Shown here: positions 33,660 to 42,228 of the stretch, one piece after another
How positions within the stretch are numbered: the stretch's first letter is position 1
How the letters are laid out: each line of letters starts with the position of its first letter
Assembly: GCF_031880315.1 (NCBI RefSeq)
Contig: NZ_CP134771.1
Location: 2,728,001-2,792,000, forward strand
Length of the DNA stretch: 64,000 bases
Source of the DNA: Pseudomonas baltica
Lineage (GTDB): Bacteria > Pseudomonadota > Gammaproteobacteria > Pseudomonadales > Pseudomonadaceae
Direction: 5' to 3'
The notes under the pieces: model-generated
Seen by the model: the letters and a program-made list of their open reading frames with translations, nothing else
The model's database searches: none
What the model was told of the DNA's origin: nothing
Translations under genes and position numbers: made by a program

Positions 33660-34586
33660 TCACAACGTATTCCCCGACCCCACCGCCTGCGTCACCAGCC
33701 AATCATGAATTGCCCGCCGCGAGGGGGTGTTCAATGCGCCTTCTCGGTAGGCCAACACATACTTTTTACGCGCCTTTATCGGCTGGCCGAACGGCACGAT
33801 CAGCGAGCCCTGTTCCAGCTCGTTGGTGATCAACGCGCGACGGGCGATAGCCACGCCCATACCAAGGCGGGCGGCCTCGATGGTCAAGTGGTTGCGGTTG
33901 AAGGTGTGGCCCCGGCGCACGTTGATACCCTGAGCGCCGATGGCGGACAGGTAGAACTCCCATTCGGCATATTCGTAGCTGCCGCGCCAGGCGGTGATGT
34001 CGTGCAGCAGCGGGTAATGTACCAACTGGCCGGGCCCATCCAAAGGCGGCCGGTCCTCTAGCAGGCTGGGGGAGCACACCGGGAACAGCTCTTCCTCCAG
34101 CAACGGCGTGGTCATCAGCCCGGCGTAACTGCCGTCGTTGAGGTCGATGGCCAAGTCGAAATCATCGTCACGCAACGAACCACTGCTGTCCTCGGCGATG
34201 ATGCGCAACTCCACGTCCGGGAAGCGTTGCTCCAGCGCCGGCAAGCGCGGCATCAGCCACTTGCTCAGGAACGAGGGAATACAGCGCAGCTTGAAGATGC
34301 CACCAATGGCGCCGGAATGCAGCAGGCGCAACTCGTCATCGATGCGGCTATGCACTTCATTGGCAACGATGGCCAGGCGCTGGCCCTGAGCGGTGAGCTC
34401 GAGGCCGCGGCCGACGCGGTGAAACAGCGCAAAGCCGAGGCGATCTTCCAGTTGTTTCATCTGCTGGCTGATCGCCCCGGGGGTCACATGCAATTCATCA
34501 GCGCAGCGGGTAAAGGACAAATGCCGCGCCGCGCAGGCGAAGACCTGCAACCAGGCATGCATCTGCGCGTTGAGAATCTTGCTCAT
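33660..34586 (-). CDS. LysR-family regulator, GcvA/DsdC-like
   Basis: A 308-residue LysR regulator. The helix-turn-helix (about residues 10-65) reads LSFTRCADELHVTPGAISQQMKQLEDRLGFALFHRVGRG, the pattern of the GcvA/DsdC branch. It is divergent from the serine dehydratase gene across 114 bp, and DsdC-type proteins regulate serine ammonia-lyases, so it may control sdaA. That pairing is inference. No box is convincing enough to list. Confidence 0.92.
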   Translation of the reverse strand: MSKILNAQMHAWLQVFACAARHLSFTRCADELHVTPGAISQQMKQLEDRLGFALFHRVGRGLELTAQGQRLAIVANEVHSRIDDELRLLHSGAIGGIFKLRCIPSFLSKWLMPRLPALEQRFPDVELRIIAEDSSGSLRDDDFDLAIDLNDGSYAGLMTTPLLEEELFPVCSPSLLEDRPPLDGPGQLVHYPLLHDITAWRGSYEYAEWEFYLSAIGAQGINVRRGHTFNRNHLTIEAARLGMGVAIARRALITNELEQGSLIVPFGQPIKARKKYVLAYREGALNTPSRRAIHDWLVTQAVGSGNTL

Positions 34587-34700
34587 TGTTGAGCCCCACT
34601 AAACGGTGACATAGGAACTATCGTTTGTTTGCGCATCGGATTCCACCAAAGATAGCCCCAGGGGTGGAAGCATCCATCACGCGATCATTATGGGTTCATC

Positions 34701-36077
34701 ATGGCTATCAGTGTCTTCGACATGTTCAAAATCGGTATCGGCCCGTCCAGTTCGCATACGGTCGGGCCGATGCGGGCGGCGGCGCTGTTTACCGCTGAAC
34801 TGCGCGAGCGCGGCAAGCTCGGCCTGGTCGAACGTATCGAAGCGCGGCTGTATGGATCGCTGTCGGCCACGGGTATCGGCCATGGCAGCGACCGAGCGAC
34901 GCTGATGGGATTGATGGGCGAATGGCCTGACCAGGTCGACCCCGTTGCCGTAGCGGGGCGTGTCGACGAGGTGATCGCCCGCCAGTGCCTGTCGCTGGGC
35001 GCCGAGCATGCCGTGGTCTTCGACTGGCAGCGCGACATGCGTCTGCTGGAGGAGAGCCTGCCCTATCACCCTAACGGCATGACCCTGCTGGCCTATTTGC
35101 AGAACGGCCAGTGCATCGAGCAGACCTACTATTCAGTCGGCGGCGGTTTCGTCATCGACGCAGCCCAGGCCGCGAGTGGCAAGCTCGACAGTGACACCAC
35201 CGAACTGCCCTACGACTTCAACTCGGCAGCGCAGTTGCTGAACCTGTGCGCGCAAACCGGCATGAGCATCGCCACATTGATGATGGAGAACGAAAAGACC
35301 TGGCGCAGCGAGGACGAAATTCGCAGCAAAATCGATTTCATCTGGCAGGCCATGCGCCGTTGCGTCGACCAGGGCCTGAATGCCCAGGGTATCTTGCCGG
35401 GAGGCTTGAACGTGAGGCGCCGCGCCTGGCGCCTGCACCAGAGTCTGCAGGAAATCGGCAAGCCGAACGTCATCGGCTCGACGCTCAGCGCCATGGAGTG
35501 GGTCAACCTGTTCGCCCTCGCGGTGAACGAGGAGAACGCTGCGGGCGGGCGCATGGTCACCGCGCCTACCAACGGTGCGGCGGGGATCATCCCGGCGGTG
35601 CTACACTACTACATGAAATTCAACCCTGAAGCCTGCGCCGACGATGTCGTGCGGTTTTTCCTGGCGGCGGCTGCGGTGGGTATTCTGTGCAAGAAAAACG
35701 CGTCGATTTCCGGCGCTGAAGTGGGCTGCCAGGGCGAAGTCGGCTCGGCCTGCGCCATGGCCGCCGCCGGCCTGGCCGAGGTGCTGGGAGCCACGCCCAA
35801 GCAGGTCGAGAATGCAGCGGAAATCGGCCTGGAACACAACCTCGGCCTGACCTGCGATCCGGTCGGCGGGCTGGTCCAGGTGCCGTGCATCGAGCGCAAT
35901 GCGATTGCTGCGGTGAAGGCTATCAATGCGGCGCAGATGGCATTGCGCGGTGATGGCGATCACTTTATTTCGCTTGATCATGCCATTCGCACGATGCGCG
36001 ATACCGGCGCGGATATGCATGACAAGTACAAGGAGACGTCGCGGGGTGGGTTGGCGGTGAATCTGGTTGAGTGTTGA
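34701..36077 (+). CDS. sdaA: L-serine ammonia-lyase (iron-sulphur type)
   Basis: A 458-residue single-chain L-serine dehydratase, converting L-serine to pyruvate and ammonia. SVFDMFKIGIGPSSSHTVGPM opens the beta domain. The alpha domain carries TAPTNGAAGIIPAVLHYY and the iron-sulphur region around Cys330 (LCKKNASISGAEVGC), Cys343 and Cys351, followed by LEHNLGLTCDPVGGLVQVPCIERNA. Both domains and the probable cluster ligands are intact. It is divergent from the LysR gene. The symbol sdaB would be equally acceptable, since the family is not resolved by sequence alone. Confidence 0.95.
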   Translation: MAISVFDMFKIGIGPSSSHTVGPMRAAALFTAELRERGKLGLVERIEARLYGSLSATGIGHGSDRATLMGLMGEWPDQVDPVAVAGRVDEVIARQCLSLGAEHAVVFDWQRDMRLLEESLPYHPNGMTLLAYLQNGQCIEQTYYSVGGGFVIDAAQAASGKLDSDTTELPYDFNSAAQLLNLCAQTGMSIATLMMENEKTWRSEDEIRSKIDFIWQAMRRCVDQGLNAQGILPGGLNVRRRAWRLHQSLQEIGKPNVIGSTLSAMEWVNLFALAVNEENAAGGRMVTAPTNGAAGIIPAVLHYYMKFNPEACADDVVRFFLAAAAVGILCKKNASISGAEVGCQGEVGSACAMAAAGLAEVLGATPKQVENAAEIGLEHNLGLTCDPVGGLVQVPCIERNAIAAVKAINAAQMALRGDGDHFISLDHAIRTMRDTGADMHDKYKETSRGGLAVNLVEC

Positions 36078-36241
36078 TTTGCGGATTTTGTGATGGGACT
36101 GATGTAGCAACAGGCAATAAAACCAGGGTAGCGGACACCGGGCGCTAACGGTATAACGGCGAACCCGGCCCGCTTTCGCAGGTCTGAGGTACAGCACGGG
36201 CCTTTTGCCTGTATTGTGGCGACTTCCCTCAGGAGATATTC

Positions 36242-36661
36242 ATGCGCATCCCTTTCCGTGTCGTTGGTGGTGTTCTGGTTGCTGTGCTGCTCACCCAGAT
36301 TACGGCGTGCGGTACCCTCTTCTGGCCTGACCGCCGTGGCCAGATCGAAGGCAAGATCGACCCTCTGGTCGCCGGCCTCGATGCCATCGGTATTCTGTTT
36401 TATGTGATCCCCGGCCTGATCGCCTTCGGTGTCGACTTCGCCACGGGCGCTATCTACCAGGAAGGCGGCAAGACCGCACAGGTCGCGCCGGAAAAACTTC
36501 AGCAGGCGATCGGCGCCGATGGCAAGGTCGACCGCAGCAAGCTGCAGGCCATCCTGCAAACCGAGTTGGGCCGCAACCTGCCGCTCGACGACCCGCGCCT
36601 CATCGAACACCGCGGCAGCGCGCAGCAACTGGCTGCGTACGGCCTCATCCCCGCCGCCTGA
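36242..36661 (+). CDS. Small conserved lipoprotein
   Basis: A 139-residue protein with a signal sequence and lipobox ITAC (lipid-modified Cys23). A second hydrophobic stretch (AIGILFYVIPGLIAFGVDFATGAIY) is followed by a polar helical tail. A GGAG-like site lies before ATG 36242. Similar proteins are sometimes mislabelled as polynucleotide nucleotidyltransferase; no such domain is present. It ends 12 bp before the CDF exporter, which suggests co-expression. Function is unknown. Confidence 0.85.
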   Translation: MRIPFRVVGGVLVAVLLTQITACGTLFWPDRRGQIEGKIDPLVAGLDAIGILFYVIPGLIAFGVDFATGAIYQEGGKTAQVAPEKLQQAIGADGKVDRSKLQAILQTELGRNLPLDDPRLIEHRGSAQQLAAYGLIPAA

Positions 36662-36673
36662 CCCGAGTTCTAG

Positions 36674-37585
36674 ATGACACCGACCGATCGCCACGTCAGC
36701 CTGCTGCGTCTCGCCACTCGCGCTTCTCTCACAGTGGCGGGCACGCTGATCGTCGCCAAGGCGATCGCCTGGTGGCTCAGTGGGTCGGTGAGCCTGTTGG
36801 CGGGCCTCACCGACTCCGTCCTCGACGGCGCGGCCTCCTTTCTCAATCTGCTGGCAGTGCATTACGCGCTGCGCCCCGCCGATGAAGATCACCGCTATGG
36901 TCACGGCAAGGCCGAGGCGATGGCGGGCATGGCGCAGGCGATGTTCGTTGCCTTCAGCGGCGTGGTGATCGCGGTCCAGGCCGTCGAGCGGCTGCGCCAT
37001 CCCGAACCTATGGGCCAGGCCGATCTCGGTATCGCGGTGATGGTGCTGTCGCTGATCATGACGGCGGGGCTGCTGCTGATTCAGCACAAGGTCATCAAGG
37101 AAACCGGTTCGACGGCGATCCGCGCGGACTCGCTGCACTACCGCTCCGACATGATGCTCAACACCAGTATTCTGGTGGCCCTGGTGCTGTCGCGCTTCGG
37201 TTGGGCTCAGCTGGACGCGTGGTTTGGCCTGGGGATCTCTCTCTACATACTCTGGAGCGCGGTGCACATCGCGCGCGAGAGCAGCGCCATCCTGATGGAC
37301 AAGGAGCTGCCGTTAGACGTCAGCGAGCAGATGCTGACGCTGGCGTGCAGCGTACCTGGAGTGTTGGGCGCCCATGATTTGCGCACGCGGATGTCGGGCA
37401 ATCACTGGTTCGTGCAATTGCACCTGGAACTGCCGGGGCAATTGACCCTGTCGGCTGCGCACGCCTTGTGCGACAAGGCCGAGGCAGCCATCCACGCCGA
37501 GTTCCCGTTGGCCGAGGTGCTGGTACACGCCGACCCCAAGGAAACCCCGACGACCGACGCTCCGGGCGCGCCACTGGTGGTGTGA
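36674..37585 (+). CDS. Cation diffusion facilitator, YiiP/FieF-like
   Basis: A 303-residue metal-proton antiporter of the CDF family. Six hydrophobic helices lie within about 15-200. Metal-site residues are visible: the TDSVLDGAAS segment in helix 2 (Asp) and the HYRSDMMLNT segment in helix 5 (His/Asp). A short cytoplasmic C-terminal domain (HWFVQLHLELPG) follows, as in YiiP. It exports Zn, Fe or related ions. It shares an operon-like spacing with the lipoprotein and converges on the DUF6515 gene with a 3-bp gap. Confidence 0.92.
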   Translation: MTPTDRHVSLLRLATRASLTVAGTLIVAKAIAWWLSGSVSLLAGLTDSVLDGAASFLNLLAVHYALRPADEDHRYGHGKAEAMAGMAQAMFVAFSGVVIAVQAVERLRHPEPMGQADLGIAVMVLSLIMTAGLLLIQHKVIKETGSTAIRADSLHYRSDMMLNTSILVALVLSRFGWAQLDAWFGLGISLYILWSAVHIARESSAILMDKELPLDVSEQMLTLACSVPGVLGAHDLRTRMSGNHWFVQLHLELPGQLTLSAAHALCDKAEAAIHAEFPLAEVLVHADPKETPTTDAPGAPLVV

Positions 37586-37588
37586 TCG

Positions 37589-38704
37589 TCAGTTGACCTG
37601 GTAGCCGCGGCTGGCCAGGCAATTGCCCATGTTCTGACGGTACACGTAAGCCACCGAATCAGCTGGCGCGTAGGTCGCGGTGGCCGGGTCGAAGCCGCTC
37701 TGCTGCGCGGCATAGCGCTGGCAATCGTAACGATCCTGCTCCATCTGCGACGGGCTCTGGCCGTTGGCCGGGTAGAACGACACGTCGATGCCGCCCGTCT
37801 GCGCTGGCTGCGGTTGAGACTCCGGCACACCTTGTGGCGGATTGACTACCACGTAATCCTGGCTGTCATCCATGTACTGGTAGTAGGTGCCTGCCGCGAG
37901 GAAGAACACCGCGCCGCCAATCCACATGCGGGTCGCATAGTCCGGCAACTCGCGCGTACGAATGCCATAGGGCGGCGCTACCACTACATAGCGCGGACCT
38001 TGCGGACGGTACCAGTAGCCGCCGGAATAGAAGAAGTCCTGGCCACGGTACGGCACGCGGTATTGTTGACCGGGAAAGCGATCAATGGTGTAGCCCGGAC
38101 GATACTGCGGTCCTGGTCCCCAGCCGTTACCCCGACCTGGTCCACCAGGTCCGCGGCCATCATTGCCGCGACCAGGGCCGTAATCGCCCCGTGGCCCTTC
38201 GTTGTTACCGCGAATCGGCTGCTGCGTCTGCCACACCACGCCTGGCTTGCCCTGGATCGCCGGGCCATCCTGGCGGCCTGGTTGAGGCGCCGGCACTTGC
38301 GGGCCATGGCTTTGCTGTTCCTGCACGCGCTGGGCCTGACGCTGGTTGAATTCCTGCTGGCGCTGCTGCCATTGGGTCTGCTGCTGTTGCTGCTGCTGAC
38401 CGCGTTGCTGCTCTTGTTGCTGGCCACGCAGTTCGCGTTGCTGTTGCTGCACCTGCTGCTGCATCTGTTGCTGCTGGCCACGCTGCTCCTGCTGCTGGTT
38501 GCGTTGCTGCTCTTGCACCCTCTGCTGCATCTGTTGCTGGACCTGCTGACCTTGCTGCTGACCACGTTGCTCTTGTTGTGGGGCGCGGTTCTGCCCGCCC
38601 CCTTCTGGCCGATTTTGCGGACCGTTGTCGTCGGCCCAGGTTTGAGCACTCACGCTCAGGTACAGCAAACCGACGCCAGCCAGGCGCCAGATGGGCGAAT
38701 TCAT
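37589..38704 (-). CDS. DUF6515-family glutamine-rich secreted protein
   Basis: A 371-residue protein with a signal peptide (about 1-24, cleaved near TWA-DDN), a very Gln-rich low-complexity segment (about 35-140), a Gly/Pro-rich middle, then the conserved C-terminal region PYGIRTRELPDYATRMWIGGAVFFLAAGTYYQYMDDSQDYVVVNPP. Residues FYPANGQSPSQMEQDRYDCQRYA are also conserved. Function is unknown. The Gln tract is encoded by many repeated CAG/CAA codons, so its length probably varies between strains. Confidence 0.88.
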   Translation of the reverse strand: MNSPIWRLAGVGLLYLSVSAQTWADDNGPQNRPEGGGQNRAPQQEQRGQQQGQQVQQQMQQRVQEQQRNQQQEQRGQQQQMQQQVQQQQRELRGQQQEQQRGQQQQQQQTQWQQRQQEFNQRQAQRVQEQQSHGPQVPAPQPGRQDGPAIQGKPGVVWQTQQPIRGNNEGPRGDYGPGRGNDGRGPGGPGRGNGWGPGPQYRPGYTIDRFPGQQYRVPYRGQDFFYSGGYWYRPQGPRYVVVAPPYGIRTRELPDYATRMWIGGAVFFLAAGTYYQYMDDSQDYVVVNPPQGVPESQPQPAQTGGIDVSFYPANGQSPSQMEQDRYDCQRYAAQQSGFDPATATYAPADSVAYVYRQNMGNCLASRGYQVN

Positions 38705-39144
38705 GGATTCCTCACGGGATAGGGCGGTACAGATAAGACTGGAAAACAGGCATGCGGTTCGCGCGGCCTGGCCCAGATGGCAAAATTATTATCGGCCGTG
38801 TATGCGCTTTTGATAATGAAATCTGCGCATAAAAAAAGGGAGACCCGTCGGCCTCCCTCGATGAACTTCGTCCTGGCGCGACGCTTTTGGCATCGGCTCA
38901 CATCACGCCGTCTTCTGGACAGTGTGCAGCCCGGGGGCCAGCCCGACCCGGTGGGGTTGGCGGCCGCAGCCGGCCTGCTTGGGCCTGCTGCTGTGGACTC
39001 GTGTCCGGGCAGTGATTCTGTGTATAAGCATAGAGCCGTACGATGAGGACAGGATTGCGAAATGTGCTCACAAAATCACTGCTTGCGCAATTTTTCGCTG
39101 CGGATAGATAATCCCACGCAATCGCTATCATTCAGGGCCGTGTA
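38705..39144. other. 440-bp gap with an unassigned minus-strand terminator
   Basis: No gene is supported. A minus-strand hairpin (AGGGAG/CTCCCT, 38837-38858) ends in seven U (38831-38837), with no gene in front of it on that strand. The DNA upstream (about 38860-39030) contains GC-rich segments able to fold and TATGCTTATAC, which could be a -10 element. The right end is the Lrp-gene promoter region. Confidence 0.5.
38831..38858 (-). terminator. Rho-independent terminator of an unidentified transcript
   Basis: Read on the minus strand, AGGGAGGCC...GGTCTCCCT forms a 6-bp stem extended by two more pairs after a bulge, then seven T. It faces left, toward the DUF6515 promoter, and may end a small RNA. 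Confidence 0.7.
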
Positions 39145-39624
39145 ATGAGCAAGCTGGACCGCTACGACTTGAGCATCCTTGCTGAACTGCAGCGCGATGC
39201 GCGCATCTCCAACCAGGAACTGGCCGAGCGTATCGGCCTGTCGCCTTCACCCTGCTCGCGGCGGGTCAAGCAGTTGGAGGATGACGGCTATATCTCCCGT
39301 CAGGTAGCCCTGCTGGACCGCAAAAAGCTCGGGTTGAGCCTGACGGCCTATGTGCTGATCGGCATGGACCGCCACACTCCGGAGCGTTTCGAGCATTTCG
39401 AGGCGGCCATACGCACTCTGCCCCAGGTGATGGAATGCAGCCTGGTGACGGGGATGGATGCTGACTACCAATTGAAGGTGGTGGTGCCGGACATGGACCA
39501 CTACCAGAAGCTGCTGCTCGGGCACCTGACCCGTATCGACGGCGTGACCAGCGTGCGCTCCAGCTTTGTGCTCAATCAGGTGCTGGCGAGCACGGAGTTG
39601 CCGTTGTTGCATTTGCGCGGGTGA
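39145..39624 (+). CDS. Lrp/AsnC-family transcriptional regulator
   Basis: A 159-residue Lrp/AsnC regulator. The helix-turn-helix (about residues 5-50) is LDRYDLSILAELQRDARISNQELAERIGLSPSPCSRRVKQLEDDGYI, and the ligand-binding RAM domain follows (ECSLVTGMDADYQLKVVVPDM). It is normal in size and should be a dimer or octamer responding to an amino acid. The usual divergent target gene is missing on its left, where only the unassigned terminator lies. Confidence 0.94.
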   Translation: MSKLDRYDLSILAELQRDARISNQELAERIGLSPSPCSRRVKQLEDDGYISRQVALLDRKKLGLSLTAYVLIGMDRHTPERFEHFEAAIRTLPQVMECSLVTGMDADYQLKVVVPDMDHYQKLLLGHLTRIDGVTSVRSSFVLNQVLASTELPLLHLRG

Positions 39625-39659
39625 TCCGGCGGCGAGCCTGCTGACGCCTTCGCCGCTGA

Positions 39660-39742
39660 ACGCGCCACCTTGCTCCCACAGATGTCGACTTGCGCTTGGT
39701 CCACACTGTGGGCAGCAAAGCTGCTCGCAAAGTGGCGCGCGC
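39660..39742. repeat. REP-like imperfect palindrome
   Basis: GCGCCACCTTGCTCCCACAG on the left and CTGTGGGCAGC...TGGCGCGC on the right form an interrupted palindrome between the convergent Lrp and rluE genes. Confidence 0.6.
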
Positions 39743-39745
39743 GAA

Positions 39746-40390
39746 CTAAAGCCGAGCCGGCACCTCGCGCCACTGCCCTTGTTCGAGGCCATCCAGCGTC
39801 CACGGACCGATGGCCACGCGCACCAGGCGCAAGGTCGGCAGCCCCACGGCGGCGGTCATCCGCCGCACCTGGCGATTGCGTCCTTCCTTGATCACCAACT
39901 CCAGCCAGTGCGTCGGCACACTCAATCGAAAGCGTACCGGCGGATCCCGCGGCCATAATGCCGGCTCCTCCAACATGCGCGCCTGGGCGGGCAAGGTCAT
40001 GCCGTCGTTGAGCTCGACACCTTCGCGTAGCCGCTGCAATTGCTCGTCGGTGGGCGAACCTTCTACCTGCACCCAGTACGTCTTGGCCAACTTGTGTTTG
40101 GGGTCGGCGATCCGCGCCTGCAGTTGTCCGTCGTTGGTCAACAGCAGCAAGCCTTCGCTGTCGCGGTCCAGGCGACCGGCCGGGTACACACCCGCCACGT
40201 CGATGAAATCCTTGAGCGTCGCCCGCCCTTCGCCATCGCTGAACTGGGTCAGTACATCGAACGGCTTGTTGAACACCAGCAAGCGCGGCTCGGCAGGCGG
40301 TGCTTTGGCCACACGGCGATTGGCAGACGCAGGCGCGCCCTGGCGACGAGACGCAGGCCGGGCGGCGGCCGGGCGGGGAGGTTTGGACAT
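39746..40390 (-). CDS. rluE: 23S rRNA pseudouridine synthase RluE-like
   Basis: A 214-residue RsuA-family pseudouridine synthase close to RluE, which modifies 23S rRNA U2457 in E. coli. [25 protein letters not shown] is followed by [20 protein letters not shown], which has the catalytic Asp, and by [16 protein letters not shown] Pro/Ala/Arg-rich N-terminal extension precedes the domain and there is no S4 domain. The start at 40390 (MSKPPR) lies directly before the basic leader; the upstream frame crosses a palindrome and is not coding. Confidence 0.93.
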   Translation of the reverse strand: MSKPPRPAAARPASRRQGAPASANRRVAKAPPAEPRLLVFNKPFDVLTQFSDGEGRATLKDFIDVAGVYPAGRLDRDSEGLLLLTNDGQLQARIADPKHKLAKTYWVQVEGSPTDEQLQRLREGVELNDGMTLPAQARMLEEPALWPRDPPVRFRLSVPTHWLELVIKEGRNRQVRRMTAAVGLPTLRLVRVAIGPWTLDGLEQGQWREVPARL

Positions 40391-40478
40391 GGACGAGGAT
40401 TCACGGGCAGCAGGGCCGCCTATGCTAGTGGGCCGGGTGCCTTTGAGCAAATGCCGGGAGATCGAGGGAGACCTTGAC

Positions 40479-40557
40479 GGCCCCTTCGCGGGCAGAGCCC
40501 GTTCCCACAGGAATACGCAGATCCACTGTGCAAGCAAGGCTCGCCCGCGAAGGGGCC
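40479..40557. repeat. REP-like intergenic palindrome before rluE
   Basis: GGCCCCTTCGCGGGC (40479-40493) is complementary to GCCCGCGAAGGGGCC (40543-40557), with degenerate inner arms. It lies between amn and rluE. Confidence 0.8.
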
Positions 40558-40592
40558 CGCGATAACGATGAAGATATCGCAGACCACTCCTT

Positions 40593-42065
40593 TCAGCGGA
40601 ACGGCGGCTCGTCGAAGCTGCGCAGTTTGCGCGAGTGCAACGAGTTGAGCTGATTGCGCAGCAGATCAAGCGCGGCGATGCCGATCTTCAAGTGCTGGCT
40701 GACCGCGCGGTTATAGAAGGCGTTGGCCGAGCCCGGCAGCTTGATCTCGCTGTGCAGCGGTTTGTCCGACACACACAACAGCGTGCCATAAGGCACCCGC
40801 AAACGGTAACCCTGGGCGGCGATGGTACCGCTCTCCATGTCCACCGCCACGGCACGCGACAGGTTGATCAGCGGCCGCTCCTGCGCCCAACGCAGCTCCC
40901 AGTTACGGTCGTCGTAGGTCAGCACGGTGCCGGTGCGCAAGCGCTTTTTCAGCTCGTCGCCGCGTTCACCCGTCACCTGCGCCGCCGCCTCTTGCAGGGC
41001 CATCTGCACTTCGGCCAGGGCCGGGATCGGGATATTGGGTGGCAATACCCGATCCAGAATACCGTCCTGACGCATGTAGGCGTGAGCCAGCACATAGTCG
41101 CCGATGGTCTGCGACTGACGCAGGCCGCCGCAATGACCGATCATCAGCCAGCAGTGCGGACGCAGCACCGCGAGGTGGTCGGTGATGTTTTTGGCGTTGG
41201 ATGGGCCGACGCCGATATTGACCAGCGTGACACCGTCGCCATCGGCCGCGATCAAGTGGTACGCGGGCATCTGGTAGCGGTGCCAGACCACGCTGTCGAC
41301 CAGGGCCTGAGCCTCGGTCTGGTCCATGCCCTTGTCGATGATGACGTTGCCGGGCATGACCATACGCACGAAGCGCGGATCGCTCTGCAATTGCTCGAGG
41401 CCGTGGCTGACGAACTGGTCGACGTAGCGATGGTAGTTGGTCAGCAGGATCCACGGCTGCACGTGCCGCCAGTCGCTGCCGGTGTAGTGCACCAGGCGAC
41501 GCAAGGAGAAGTCCACCCGCGCGCCGTCGAACAGTGCCAGCGGCAACGGATCGACGTTGGCCCAGTCGTAGAGGCCATCAGCGATGCCATCGGTGGCGGC
41601 GGACAGGTCGGTGCTCGGGAACACCCGCGCCAGCGCTGCGGCGGTGACACCGGTGCCGGCCAGCTCATCGCCTTGGTCGACGACATACGGATAAGGGATG
41701 TTCTGCTCGCTGACGCCCACTTCGACCTTGACCTCGAAGTCGCGCATCAACGGGCGCAATTGCTCGACCAGGTACTTGCGGTAGGCGGCCGGCTGGGTCA
41801 CGGTCACCGAATAGACGCCTGGGGCCTGCAGCTTGGCGTAGGCGCGGGTAGTACTGGGCACTTCGCCGTGGAATTCGTAGGTAATGCGCAATTCGGGATA
41901 GCGGAACAGCGCGCGCTCGGCAGCGTCGGGTTCGCTGCGATCCTTGAGATAACGCTTGAGTGCCTGGCTCAGAGACTGGGTCGCCTGATCGTGCAGCAGG
42001 GCGAGCTGGTCGACGGCTTGCTCGGCGGTTTCAACGACAACGAAAGCTGGGGCAGTTTGGGTCAC
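40593..42065 (-). CDS. amn: AMP nucleosidase
   Basis: A 490-residue enzyme splitting AMP into adenine and ribose 5-phosphate. The N-terminal regulatory domain carries [14 protein letters not shown], and the C-terminal nucleoside phosphorylase fold carries [34 protein letters not shown] and [15 protein letters not shown]. Length and motifs match the E. coli enzyme. The start is GTG 42065, with AAAGGA about 8 nt before it; a longer in-frame extension to 42332 has no family match. Confidence 0.94.
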   Translation of the reverse strand: MTQTAPAFVVVETAEQAVDQLALLHDQATQSLSQALKRYLKDRSEPDAAERALFRYPELRITYEFHGEVPSTTRAYAKLQAPGVYSVTVTQPAAYRKYLVEQLRPLMRDFEVKVEVGVSEQNIPYPYVVDQGDELAGTGVTAAALARVFPSTDLSAATDGIADGLYDWANVDPLPLALFDGARVDFSLRRLVHYTGSDWRHVQPWILLTNYHRYVDQFVSHGLEQLQSDPRFVRMVMPGNVIIDKGMDQTEAQALVDSVVWHRYQMPAYHLIAADGDGVTLVNIGVGPSNAKNITDHLAVLRPHCWLMIGHCGGLRQSQTIGDYVLAHAYMRQDGILDRVLPPNIPIPALAEVQMALQEAAAQVTGERGDELKKRLRTGTVLTYDDRNWELRWAQERPLINLSRAVAVDMESGTIAAQGYRLRVPYGTLLCVSDKPLHSEIKLPGSANAFYNRAVSQHLKIGIAALDLLRNQLNSLHSRKLRSFDEPPFR

Positions 42066-42228
42066 GGTGCACGTCCTTTCTGATCTTGCAGAGCTGCATC
42101 TTGCCTGTATCCGGTTGATGTGTCGCGTTTTTCCAGACACCACTCCGGTGGGCGCGGACTCAGCCCGCGAAGCTTCTCGACTTTCCAACATCCACAAAGC
42201 TTCGCGGACAGAAGCCGTTCCCACCGGG

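Noticed and set aside
40635..42083. A plus-strand open frame of about 480 codons across amn
   Set aside because: It is the antisense of a clear amn gene; high GC makes such frames common. The translation is His/Arg/Val-rich and matches nothing.
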